A stretch of 64,000 bases of DNA from an uncultured Collinsella sp. (GTDB lineage: Bacteria; Actinomycetota; Coriobacteriia; Coriobacteriales; Coriobacteriaceae). This document shows, piece by piece, positions 45,683 to 53,336 of this stretch. Under the pieces are notes generated by a model. The model did not search any database and was not told the origin of the DNA. It worked only from the letters and a program-made list of their open reading frames with translations. The DNA lies in NCBI GenBank assembly GCA_937982065.1, contig CALJMO010000016.1:1-64000 (forward strand), written 5' to 3'. The position numbers were made by a program, and so were the translations under genes. The stretch's first letter is position 1, and the number at the start of each line of letters is the position of its first letter.

Positions 45683-46151
45683 CACCATCATCGACGAGAC
45701 CGTCATCCTGCGCTACCTGCTTGACGACGACGAAGTTCTGTCACCGCGCGCTGCCAAGGTCATCGCCACGCGCACCGCTCGCGTCTACCCCGAAATCATC
45801 ACACGCGTCGTGGTCACGCTGCGCGACGTCTATAAGGTTCCCCGCGTTGAGATTGCTGCGGCCTTGAAAAGGCTGCTCGATGACGTCATGGTCGACGAGC
45901 CCACCGTTGTCGCCCTTGCCGTCAAACTCTTTGGCAAGACCCATATGGACTTTACCGACTGCCTCCTCGCAGCCCGAACCGCCATCTACAACGATGATGT
46001 CGTGAGCTTTGGCAAGCCCATCATCCAAGGCATGATCGACTACCGCCGCCAGCGCCAAACCGCCGCCGACGCCCGCGACCGCGCCGCCGAAGCCCGCAGC
46101 CGAAGCACCGACTCCACCATCGACAAACTCCGCCACCGCCCCCGCAGCTAA
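45675..46151 (+). CDS. PIN-domain toxin-like protein
   Basis: 158 residues. The start IIDETVILRYLLDDDE and the later DFTDCLLAA...DDVVSFGKPI fit the PIN ribonuclease fold (VapC-like). The acidic residues D7, the Glu of YPEIITRVV and the Asp of MDFTD supply the metal site. The usual Asn/Thr after the first Asp is shifted (DET rather than DTN). The last ~35 residues are a basic, low-complexity tail (RRQRQTAADARDRAAEARSR) not typical of VapC. It would cleave RNA when free of antitoxin. Pairing a RelB-type antitoxin with a PIN toxin is a known but mixed combination. Confidence 0.7.
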   Translation: MSSTIIDETVILRYLLDDDEVLSPRAAKVIATRTARVYPEIITRVVVTLRDVYKVPRVEIAAALKRLLDDVMVDEPTVVALAVKLFGKTHMDFTDCLLAARTAIYNDDVVSFGKPIIQGMIDYRRQRQTAADARDRAAEARSRSTDSTIDKLRHRPRS

Positions 46152-46166
46152 CCCCATCCCCATCTG

Positions 46167-46232
46167 AGTTGCGGTGAAATAGTTCCTGGATTTAGGCTAT
46201 TCGAGCTTTTCAGGAACTATTTCACCGCAACT
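46167..46232. repeat. Family-1 palindrome, copy d
   Basis: Perfect 22-bp arms (AGTTGCGGTGAAATAGTTCC...) surround a 22-base loop, 15 bases after the PIN gene stop. GAAATAGTTCC subtype. Confidence 0.85.
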
Positions 46233-46405
46233 TTCTGTAAGGGTGGTTTTTAGTGCCGCCGAGGGGCACTAATCAACCGTTTGCCGATATGTTTGGCTCC
46301 GACTCATGGCTCTGACCTGCCCCGTCAAGCTTTTGGTCAGTTCATGGCAAGGTCTGGCGGACCAAATATGGGATAGCGTAGTGTCATTCACTCCCCCTCG
46401 AGACC

Positions 46406-47413
46406 ATGGGGTCGAAAATGAGTCATGATAAACGCTGTTCCAAATCGCAAGCAGAGCTATTCTTCCGGTTATTCGAGGCCCATCATGGCGGGCATCTGTT
46501 TGTAGCTACCAAAAAATGGGATGAACGCTGTGCCTACGCGCTCATGCAAAAAGAGATGATTATTCGACTCTACAACCATGTCTACGCTGACCCCGCGTAT
46601 TGGAATGACCTCGGCGTCGAAGATCGCATCTTTCAATTGGCATCCGCTATTGCGGTCGTTGAACCGGATGCCGTGTTTTGTGGAGCAACGGCGGCACTGC
46701 TCTATGGCGTCGGTTCTGCATATTCGCTTCTCGACAAGGTGCAAGTGCTGCTGCCGCGTTCCACCAGACGCGATATGTACGAATTCGTTGAATACCGACG
46801 CTGGCGGCCGGGCGACGTATGGCAGCTCGGCCCGTTTACGTTAACGGATCCATATCGCACGGTGGTCGACATCGCCCGAACGAGCGCTTTTCGATATGCA
46901 CTAGGCTATGTCGACGGGTTGGCTCGTGAGTACGGTGTCGAGCGTGAAGAATTGCGTGCATATGCACAAGCGAACTGCCGCGGACTGCACGGCATCGCGC
47001 GCGCATTTGACGTTTTTGAACACATGGATGGCAGATCGGATAACGGTGGAGAATCCGAGGCACGGGCGGCAATGATTCTGGCGGGAGTTGCCGCTCCCGA
47101 ACTTCAGGTTGAAATCACTCGACCGGGAAACGCCGGCTATTATTTGGCAGATTACGGCTGGCAGATGCCAGACGGCTCTTGGATGCTGGCTGAGCTGCAT
47201 GGACTAGGCAAGTTTGAGGACGATGCCCAAAATAATCCGGAACATACTGCGGCAAAAACCTATCGAGCTGCCCTCATGCGCGACGCGAACCTGCGTGCCA
47301 TGGGCCACAACGTCATTCATTTCAAGCTCTCAGACACCCTCGATGTCAAAGCGTTCGGCTCCATGATGCGCGGCTACGGTATACCAACCACAAAACCCTA
47401 CACAGACTCCTGA
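46406..47413 (+). CDS. DUF559/AbiEi-like protein of unknown role
   Basis: 335 residues. The middle (DAVFCGATAALLYGVG) recalls the 'shrSAAaLhGl' segment of AbiEi/transcriptional-regulator-like actinobacterial proteins. The C-terminal ~120 residues (SEARAAMILAGVAAPELQVEI...YLADYGWQMPDGSWMLAELHG) look like the Vsr/DUF559 endonuclease-like fold with conserved E, D and E. Such proteins are common in actinobacteria with no assigned function. The ribosome site is weak and an ATG four codons in is possible. It sits in a recombination-prone stretch bounded by family-1 palindromes on both sides and next to a toxin-antitoxin pair and tRNAs. Base composition is somewhat AT-richer than the core genes. Confidence 0.6.
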   Translation: MGSKMSHDKRCSKSQAELFFRLFEAHHGGHLFVATKKWDERCAYALMQKEMIIRLYNHVYADPAYWNDLGVEDRIFQLASAIAVVEPDAVFCGATAALLYGVGSAYSLLDKVQVLLPRSTRRDMYEFVEYRRWRPGDVWQLGPFTLTDPYRTVVDIARTSAFRYALGYVDGLAREYGVEREELRAYAQANCRGLHGIARAFDVFEHMDGRSDNGGESEARAAMILAGVAAPELQVEITRPGNAGYYLADYGWQMPDGSWMLAELHGLGKFEDDAQNNPEHTAAKTYRAALMRDANLRAMGHNVIHFKLSDTLDVKAFGSMMRGYGIPTTKPYTDS

Positions 47414-47474
47414 CCGGCTGCCCTCATCTTCTCGACAACAGAACCCATCATCGACCCAGCCCGCTCGGCCTCAA

Positions 47475-47545
47475 TAAGTTGCGGTGAAATAGTTCCTGGA
47501 TAACAGCTTTTGTGGCTAATCCAGGAACTATTTCACCGCAACTTA
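47475..47545. repeat. Family-1 palindrome, copy e
   Basis: Perfect 27-bp arms (TAAGTTGCGGTGAAATAGTT...) surround a 17-base loop, 60 bases after the DUF559-like gene. It is the longest perfect copy. Confidence 0.87.
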
Positions 47546-47575
47546 GGAGGGGATGTGGGGTCCCGGCATGTATAT

Positions 47576-47611
47576 GAAAATGGCTCTGGTCCCAAAAGGA
47601 ACCAGAGCCAT
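47576..47611 (-). terminator. Terminator of the tRNA-Pro/tRNA-Gly unit
   Basis: The minus strand reads ATGGCTCTGGTTCC-tttt-GGGACCAGAGCCAT then TTTTC. It is a 14-bp stem with one mismatch and a U-run, 12 bases past tRNA-Gly. Confidence 0.8.
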
Positions 47612-47623
47612 TCGTCTATCTTA

Positions 47624-47697
47624 TGGAGCGGGCGACGGGAATCGAACCCGCGTCATCAGCTTGGAAGGCTGGGGTTCTACCATTGAACTACGCCCGC
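47624..47697 (-). tRNA. tRNA-Gly (anticodon UCC)
   Basis: The acceptor stem is GCGGGCG/CGCCCGC with encoded CCA. The anticodon arm CAGC-CTTCCAA-GCTG gives UCC, and the T-arm GCGGG-TTCGATT-CCCGT is intact. Confidence 0.96.
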
Positions 47698-47703
47698 AAG
47701 ATA

Positions 47704-47780
47704 TGGTCGGGACGACAGGATTTGAACCTGCGACATCCTGCTCCCAAAGCAGGCGCGCTACCAAACTGCGCCACGTCCCG
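47704..47780 (-). tRNA. tRNA-Pro (anticodon UGG)
   Basis: The acceptor stem is CGGGACG/CGTCCCG with encoded CCA. The anticodon loop in CCTGC-TTTGGGA-GCAGG gives UGG. Six bases separate it from tRNA-Gly, so they share one transcript. Confidence 0.96.
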
Positions 47781-47831
47781 AAGGTGTTGAGCAGCTAAGG
47801 TCTAAACCTTGCGTGTCCCAAAGCGAAGGAA

Positions 47832-47860
47832 ATTATAGGGGAGACTCCCCGCCTGTGCAA
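47832..47860 (-). promoter_or_regulatory. Promoter of the tRNA pair with a palindromic spacer
   Basis: The minus strand reads TTGCAC, a 17-base spacer, then TATAAT, ~45 bases before tRNA-Pro. The spacer contains the perfect palindrome GGGGAGTCTCCCC (47838-47850), which could be a regulator site or the weak terminator of brnQ. Confidence 0.7.
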
Positions 47861-47871
47861 GCATTGACGCC

Positions 47872-49230
47872 TTAGCTCCTCGAATGTGCGACAAAACGAC
47901 TATGGAGCAGACCGATCACAAAGGCAACCACGGCAACCGGCGCCCACGCGGCTCCAATGTCCGCAAGCGGCAGTGCATCGAACGGCAGCCACGCGCCCGC
48001 AAAGAACGCATCGCGGACCGAGGTGATCACACTCTGCACCGCGACAACGCCGCCGACCCACACCCACACCTGCGGATGAGCGTCGCAAAAGCCGTGCACC
48101 AGGCCCATCAGTACCAGCACGATGGCAACGGGATACAAGGCGTTGAGCATGGGCACCGAGAACATAAGAATCACGTCGAGGCCCACATTGGAGAGCACGC
48201 ACGAAAACGCTGCGAACACAAAGGCGAGAATCGCAAAGGGACGGCGCATGGCCTCCTCGGAGGCCTCCGCTCCCCCTTCGACCACATACGTCTCGCAGAA
48301 GTAACGCGAGCAGCAGCTGATGAGGCCGATGCACACGTTCATGCAGGCGAGAAAGAAAATCGCAAATACCACAACCGTGCCGGCAAGGCCAAAGTGCATG
48401 GAGGCCGAGCGAGCAAGGATTGCAGCGCCGTTGGTGGCGTCGGGCATCACGGTGCCGAGCTGCATACCGGCAAGGGCCAAGCCGCAATAGATGATGGCCA
48501 TGAGCACGCCGGCGATCACACCGGAACGCGAAATCTCGAAGGCCACGCGTTTGTCATCGGTAACACCCAACTCGTGGATGGTCTCGGCGATGATGATGCC
48601 GAAGGCGAGCGACGCAAGCAGGTCCATGGTCTGGTAGCCGGTCAAGAAGCCTTGAACCGCAGCGCCGGCATCATAGGGAGCTTGCGGGGCAGCAGCCGGT
48701 CCCAGCGGCGAGATCACGGCAGCACCCACGACCAGCACGATGAGCGCGATGAGCGCGGGGCCCGTAATGCGACCGAGTACGCGTGTGATGACCCCCGGGC
48801 GCAGCGTAAGCACAAACGCGACGACAAAGAAGCCGACGGCAAACACCAGGCGAGCCGTGCCGAGCGAGACGCCCTCGGGCAGCAGCGGCACTAGCATCTC
48901 GAACGCCGTAGAGCTTGTGCGCGGAATGGCCAGGCACGGACCGATGGCCAGGTAGACCGCCGCAACGAAGAATTCACCAAACTTAGGATGCACGCGCCCG
49001 GCCAGCTCGCGGGCCGTGCCGGCGAGCGCGACGGCGATAAATCCCATGACGGGCAGACCGATGGCGGCAATCAGAAAGCCGAGCATGGCGACCGGCGTGG
49101 CAGAACCTGCCTGGAGCGCCAGCAGCGGCGGAATAATGAGGTTGCCGGCGCCGAAGAGCATCGAGAACAGGGCGATGCCAACGGTAACGACATGATCGGA
49201 GCGTAGACCACGCGGGGCGGATGAGGCCAT
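47872..49230 (-). CDS. brnQ: Branched-chain amino acid carrier, LIVCS family
   Basis: 452 residues with about 12 hydrophobic segments. The N-terminal signature GIALFSMLFGAGNLIIPPLL is diagnostic of BrnQ-type Na+-coupled leucine/isoleucine/valine carriers. The start at 49230 has GAAAGG upstream; the extra 32 codons of the frame overlap the csd terminator and are rejected. It is a single-gene unit between the csd terminator and the tRNA promoter. It plausibly imports branched-chain amino acids for fermentation. Confidence 0.93.
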   Translation of the reverse strand: MASSAPRGLRSDHVVTVGIALFSMLFGAGNLIIPPLLALQAGSATPVAMLGFLIAAIGLPVMGFIAVALAGTARELAGRVHPKFGEFFVAAVYLAIGPCLAIPRTSSTAFEMLVPLLPEGVSLGTARLVFAVGFFVVAFVLTLRPGVITRVLGRITGPALIALIVLVVGAAVISPLGPAAAPQAPYDAGAAVQGFLTGYQTMDLLASLAFGIIIAETIHELGVTDDKRVAFEISRSGVIAGVLMAIIYCGLALAGMQLGTVMPDATNGAAILARSASMHFGLAGTVVVFAIFFLACMNVCIGLISCCSRYFCETYVVEGGAEASEEAMRRPFAILAFVFAAFSCVLSNVGLDVILMFSVPMLNALYPVAIVLVLMGLVHGFCDAHPQVWVWVGGVVAVQSVITSVRDAFFAGAWLPFDALPLADIGAAWAPVAVVAFVIGLLHSRFVAHSRS

Positions 49231-49253
49231 ATGCACACCTTTCGGGTCGAAAC

Positions 49254-49284
49254 AAAAACGGGACGGGCAAAAACACCCGTCCCG
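49254..49284 (-). terminator. Terminator of the selenium cluster (after the desulfurase gene)
   Basis: A 9-bp stem CGGGACGGG/CCCGTCCCG with an 8-base loop is followed by TTTTT on the minus strand, 24 bases after the stop. Confidence 0.82.
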
Positions 49285-49307
49285 CAAGTATAAACGGTCT
49301 AGCAGCT

Positions 49308-50447
49308 TTAGCAGGCTAAATCGCATAGAGCATCGATAGCCGTGTCAACTTCTTCGGTAGTGTTGAAATACCCAAACGAGAAGCGAACGATACCCTGGCG
49401 CTCGGTCCCCAGCGCGCGGTGCATGAGCGGAGCGCAATGGGCGCCGGGGCGCGTCGCAATCCCCCACCCTTGCATGAGCGCGTCCGAGATCTCGGCAGAG
49501 TCGATATCGCCCACGTTGAGCGACGCAATCGCAGAGCGCATCGGCTGGTCAAAGGCACCATAGAGCTTAATCCCCGGAATCTCGCGCACGCCGGCGAGGA
49601 AACGCTCGGCAAGCGCGCGCTCACGCGCCGCAATCGCCTCGGCCCCACCCTGGGCCTCGATAAAGTCGAGACCGGCAGAAAGGCCCGCGATGCCGTGACC
49701 GTTGAGCGTGCCCGCCTCAAGGCGCGTGGGCCACTCAAGCGGCTGCAGCGCATCGAAGCTGTGCACGCCCGTGCCGCCCATGGCCCAGGGCGCCACGTCG
49801 ACACCCTCCGCCACGGCCAGACCGCCGGTGCCCTGCGGGCCCATCAATCCCTTGTGGCCGGTAAAGCACACGACGTCGAGCCCCATGGCCTGCATGTCGA
49901 TCTTCGCCGTACCGGCAGACTGGGAGGCGTCGACGATCACCAGCGCACCGGCAGCATGAGCCATGGCCGCCACGCGCGCAATGTCGACCGCGTTGCCGGT
50001 CACATTGGAGGCGTGCGTCACCACCACAGCACGCGTGCCCAGCGTGACCAACCGCTCGAGCTCGTCGTAGTCGAGCACGCCGCTCGCATCGCAGCCCGCA
50101 TGCTCAACGGTCACACCCTGCTCTGCCGCAAGGCGGTTAAGCGGACGCAGCACGGAGTTGTGCTCGAGCACCGTTGTGACCACACGGTCGCCGGGGCGCA
50201 CCACGCCGTTTATGGCAGTGTTGAGCGCCGCCGTGGAGTTGGGCGTAAAGCACACATGGTCCGCCCTCGGGCAACCCAAAAGGCGCGCGAGCTTGGCACG
50301 GCAAACGTGAATCGTACGAGCGGCATCGAGGGCACCCGACGTGGCGCCGCGCCCGGCATTGCCGAGCGAGCACATCGCCTGCGTCACGGCATCGATGACC
50401 GTCTGCGGCTTGTGCATGGTCGTCGCCGCGTTATCCAGATAGATCAT
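49308..50447 (-). CDS. Cysteine desulfurase/selenocysteine lyase family (class V, EF2568-like)
   Basis: 379 residues. It begins MIYLDNAATT. The PLP lysine is K199 in CFTGHKGLMGPQG, and the catalytic cysteine is C338 in RPGAHCAPL. It would release sulphur from cysteine or selenium from selenocysteine as an enzyme-bound persulphide/perselenide. The family found beside orphan selD genes (EF2568 type) has this architecture. Its ATG overlaps the stop of the DUF3343 gene (ATGA). The frame's first five codons lack a ribosome site. Selenium rather than sulphur as the real substrate is inferred from selD and yedF upstream. Confidence 0.88.
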   Translation of the reverse strand: MIYLDNAATTMHKPQTVIDAVTQAMCSLGNAGRGATSGALDAARTIHVCRAKLARLLGCPRADHVCFTPNSTAALNTAINGVVRPGDRVVTTVLEHNSVLRPLNRLAAEQGVTVEHAGCDASGVLDYDELERLVTLGTRAVVVTHASNVTGNAVDIARVAAMAHAAGALVIVDASQSAGTAKIDMQAMGLDVVCFTGHKGLMGPQGTGGLAVAEGVDVAPWAMGGTGVHSFDALQPLEWPTRLEAGTLNGHGIAGLSAGLDFIEAQGGAEAIAARERALAERFLAGVREIPGIKLYGAFDQPMRSAIASLNVGDIDSAEISDALMQGWGIATRPGAHCAPLMHRALGTERQGIVRFSFGYFNTTEEVDTAIDALCDLAC

Positions 50448-50695
50448 CGCACGACCTCCCACATATCAATCACGGTATAGCCCTCGGTGGGAACACCCGC
50501 CTCGGCGAGTTCGCCGCGCAGCAGTTCCCCATCGGCAGGCAACGCCTTCCACGCCAGACCGCAGCCGGCAGCGACCTCCCCGGGCACGGGAATCGTTCGC
50601 CCGGGAAGGCCGCGCTCAATGCACAGGGACTCGCAGCCCATGGCGGCCGCCGTGGTGGGAAACGTGATGACAAGCGCCGGGCGCTTCTCCCTCAT
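50444..50695 (-). CDS. DUF3343 putative Se/S-carrier-like protein (short paralogue)
   Basis: 83 residues with only the DUF3343 domain: ALVITFPTTAAAMGCESLCIERGLPGRTIPVPGEVAAGCGLAWKA. The cysteine pair in MGCESLC and the AGCGLAW Cys align with those of the 131-residue paralogue at 22476. It lacks that protein's Cys-rich leader. The start is the ATG preceded by TTGGAGTTGCC, the same sequence as before the paralogue. Position between yedF and the desulfurase fits a carrier passing Se0/S0 between them, which is inference. Confidence 0.85.
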   Translation of the reverse strand: MREKRPALVITFPTTAAAMGCESLCIERGLPGRTIPVPGEVAAGCGLAWKALPADGELLRGELAEAGVPTEGYTVIDMWEVVR

Positions 50696-50714
50696 GGCAA
50701 CTCCAACCAATACG

Positions 50715-51341
50715 CTACGGGCGCACGACGCGCACGGCCTGCTCCATCTTCTCCACGATCACGTACATATTCGTGACCTCGCCCACCGCAAGCTGGTCTT
50801 TAATGCCATAGTGGTCGAGGCAGGTACCGCAGGTGAGAATCTCGACGCCCTGCTCGGCCAGGCCCTTCAGGTCATCGAGCACCGGCGAGCCCTCGACGGT
50901 GAGCTTGGCACCGCCGTTGTAGAACAGCATGGTCGCGGGCAGTTCCTCCTGCTGCGTCACGGCAAAGATAAACGCCTTCATGAGCTTGTGGCCCAGCTCG
51001 TCGTCGCCACGGCCCATGCAATCGGTGTAGACGGAAATGACGAGTTTGCCCTTGCCGGCGCTGGCATCACAGAAGGCAGCGCCATCCTGCTCGGGATCGG
51101 CCACGGCAACGGCGCCAGAGGTCGCCACGGTCACGTGCCACTCGGCGTCAGAAACCTTCTCGACCGAGGCCGTGCAGCCTTTCTCCTGCGCCATCTTGGA
51201 AATGTTCTTGACGGCGGTCTCATTATCGACCGAGGTCACGACGGCGCCCTCGCCATCGAGCTGCTTCAGGGCTTTGAGCGTCTTGACGACGGGCAGCGGG
51301 CAGGCATCGCCCATGGCATTGACTTCAATTTTGGTAGACAT
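50715..51341 (-). CDS. yedF: YedF-type selenium metabolism protein (TusA + DsrE-like)
   Basis: 208 residues. The N-terminal TusA-like domain has the active-site cysteine C14 in GDACPLPVVKTLKAL. The C-terminal ~100 residues are a DsrE/DsrF-like fold with YTDCMGRGDDELG and LTCGTCLDHYG (further cysteines). This is the fused YedF form regularly found beside selD. GAAAGGAAA is eight bases upstream of the ATG. It probably receives selenium from the desulfurase or DUF3343 protein and presents it to SelD. Confidence 0.92.
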   Translation of the reverse strand: MSTKIEVNAMGDACPLPVVKTLKALKQLDGEGAVVTSVDNETAVKNISKMAQEKGCTASVEKVSDAEWHVTVATSGAVAVADPEQDGAAFCDASAGKGKLVISVYTDCMGRGDDELGHKLMKAFIFAVTQQEELPATMLFYNGGAKLTVEGSPVLDDLKGLAEQGVEILTCGTCLDHYGIKDQLAVGEVTNMYVIVEKMEQAVRVVRP

Positions 51342-51401
51342 AGCTTTTCCTTTCGAAAGAACCGTTCTAGAGAACGGTAAACAGTTACATAAACGTGCGG
51401 G

Positions 51402-52451
51402 CTAGCGAACAACGTGGACGGCAGGACCGCCTGGCACCGACTCGCACACGCGACCGACGACGGCGGCAATACGTCCTTCGGCATGCAGACGGCGCGCAAG
51501 CTCATCCACATCGGCAGCAGGTGCCGCGATAAGCAGGCCACCAGACGTCTGCGGGTCGTACAGCGCGTCGAGCATGCCCGGCTCAAGGTCCTCGTCGGCC
51601 GTCACGCGCGGGCCAAAGAAGTCCTGGTTGCGGTAGGAGCCCGCGGGGATAATGCCCAAACGCGCCATGTCGAGCACCTGGTCAAAGAGCGGCACCGCCC
51701 CCGACGCAAGCTCAATCTGCACGCCCGAGCCCTCGGCCATCTCGCACGCATGCCCGATCAGGCCAAAGCCCGTGATGTCGGTGCAGCCGTGAAGCTCAAG
51801 TCCCTCGGCCAGACGAATCGGAGCCTCGTTGAGGGTGCGCATCGAGTCAAACATGGCTGCGGCCTCGTCCTGCTCGATGAGCTCGCCCTTAATGGCCGTG
51901 GTGATGATGCCCGAGCCAACCGCCTTGGTCAGCAGTAACGCATCGCCCACGCGCGCGCCGCTGTTGGCGAGCATGCGGTCGAGCGCGACAAACCCGCTCA
52001 CGGACAGGCCGTACTTGGGCTCGTCGTCGTTGATGGTGTGACCGCCCGCGATGGAGCAACCCGCCTCGACGCACTTGTCGGCGCCGCCCGCCAGAATCTG
52101 ACCGGCAACCTCAACGCCCAGACAGCTCGGGATGCACAGCAAGTTCATGGCATGGCTCGGCCGCCCGCCCATGGCGTAGATGTCCGACAGCGAGTTTGCC
52201 GCGGCGATCTGGCCAAACAAAAACGGGTCGTCGACCATCGGTGGGAAGAAGTCGATGGACTGCACGAGACCCAAGTTATCGCCAACGCGAAAGACGCTCG
52301 CATCGTCGGAGGTATCGAACCCCACGAGCAAGTTGTCGTTATGCACATTGGGTAAATCGCCCAGGACCTGGGCGAGGGCTCCAGGAGCCAACTTAGCGGC
52401 TCAACCGCTCGCGGCAGTCATAGACGTGAGCTTAATCTGATCGTCAGCCAT
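51402..52451 (-). CDS. selD: Selenophosphate synthetase, itself a selenoprotein (UGA at residue 17)
   Basis: 349 residues read through an in-frame UGA (52401-52403). The UGA lies in SG-U-AAKLAPGAL, where other SelD proteins have Cys or Sec before the catalytic lysine (here K20). Without read-through the protein would lack this active site. ATP-binding glycine-rich stretches (GGHTINDDEPKYG, TDITGFGLIGHA) follow. Reaction: selenide + ATP + H2O to selenophosphate + AMP + Pi. GAGAGGAGG precedes the ATG at 52451. It opens the selD-yedF-DUF3343-desulfurase run and feeds SelA. Confidence 0.95.
52377..52389 (-). promoter_or_regulatory. Candidate SECIS hairpin of selD
   Basis: GGCTC-CTG-GAGCC begins 11 bases after the UGA, the same distance as in fdhF. 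The loop is short and its G-content minimal, so assignment rests on position more than on the loop sequence. Confidence 0.6.
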
Positions 52452-52521
52452 CGATACCTCCTCTCATCGGTCAATCATTTTCTCCCAGTATACGCATGAA
52501 TGCGAGCCTGCGGCGGATGCA

Positions 52522-53286
52522 TTAATTGAGCGCCTGTGCGCGAATCGCCGCGCCGATGGCACCGGCAAAGCGAGCCTGGGGCGAGGTGGTCACCGGCGAC
52601 CCCAGCAGCTCGCCCAACCGCTCCACCACGAAGGCGTTCTCGCACAGGCCGCCGGTCAGGTAGTACGGGGCGCCCGCTGCCTGCCCGGCCATGGTCGCCA
52701 CGCGCGAGACCACGCTGTCGATCACGCCACGCGCAATGTTCTCGCGCGGCTCACCGCGACCGATCAGGCTGATGACCTCGCTTTCGGCAAACACCGTGCA
52801 CATGCTGCTGATCTTGGTGGGCTCGCCGGAACGCGCCAGGTCGGCCATCTGCTGCTGGGAAATACCTAGGCGGTCGGCCATGATCTCCAAAAAGCGCCCC
52901 GTGCCGGCGGCGCACTTGTCGTTCATGGCAAACTTGACTACGCGACCGCCCTTGATCTGAATGACCTTGGTGTCCTGGCCGCCCACGTCAATCACCGTGC
53001 CGTGATCGCCAAACAGGCGCACGGCACCAGTGCCGTGGCAGGTAATCTCGGTCACGACCTTGTGCGCATAGGGCACGGCAACACGGCCGTAGCCAGTCGC
53101 GACCACGCGAACATCGTCGCCCGTCACGTCATAGCCGGCTGCGGCGAGCTCACCGCGTAGACGCTCGGCCGCATCGACCGACGAATACCCCGTCGGCATG
53201 ACGCAGGTCCACGCAATGGCGCTGTCCGTCTCCACCACCGCAGCCTTCGCGGCCGTCGAGCCTATGTCGATACCAATGCCAACCAC
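52522..53286 (-). CDS. BadF/BcrA/HgdC-type ATPase activator (acyl-CoA dehydratase activase)
   Basis: 254 residues of the ASKHA ATPase family. GIDIGSTAAKAAV (residues 5-17) is the phosphate-1 motif. The two cysteines that ligate the dimer-bridging [4Fe-4S] cluster are C125 (NDKCAAGTG) and C163 (SSMCTVFAESEV). ATP hydrolysis by such activators drives single low-potential electrons into 2-hydroxyacyl-CoA dehydratases or double-cubane cluster proteins. Two such proteins are encoded just upstream on the same strand, and selD lies 70 bases downstream. Confidence 0.9.
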   Translation of the reverse strand: MVGIGIDIGSTAAKAAVVETDSAIAWTCVMPTGYSSVDAAERLRGELAAAGYDVTGDDVRVVATGYGRVAVPYAHKVVTEITCHGTGAVRLFGDHGTVIDVGGQDTKVIQIKGGRVVKFAMNDKCAAGTGRFLEIMADRLGISQQQMADLARSGEPTKISSMCTVFAESEVISLIGRGEPRENIARGVIDSVVSRVATMAGQAAGAPYYLTGGLCENAFVVERLGELLGSPVTTSPQARFAGAIGAAIRAQALN

Positions 53287-53300
53287 GGCATCCTCCTTCT

Positions 53301-53331
53301 ATGCGGCAAAGCGGCTGGTTCTTTGCCGCAT
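53301..53331. repeat. ATGCGGCAAAG hairpin
   Basis: ATGCGGCAAAG and CTTTGCCGCAT pair around the 9-base loop CGGCTGGTT. The arm matches the hairpin at 8076-8106. It lies between the dehydratase-like gene and its activator gene and may tune their ratio. Confidence 0.6.
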
Positions 53332-53336
53332 TCGTC

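Noticed and set aside
46237..46405. Structured RNA upstream of the DUF559-like gene
   Set aside because: One short hairpin (TTAGTGCC/GGGCACTAA) is visible but nothing matches a known riboswitch or small RNA.
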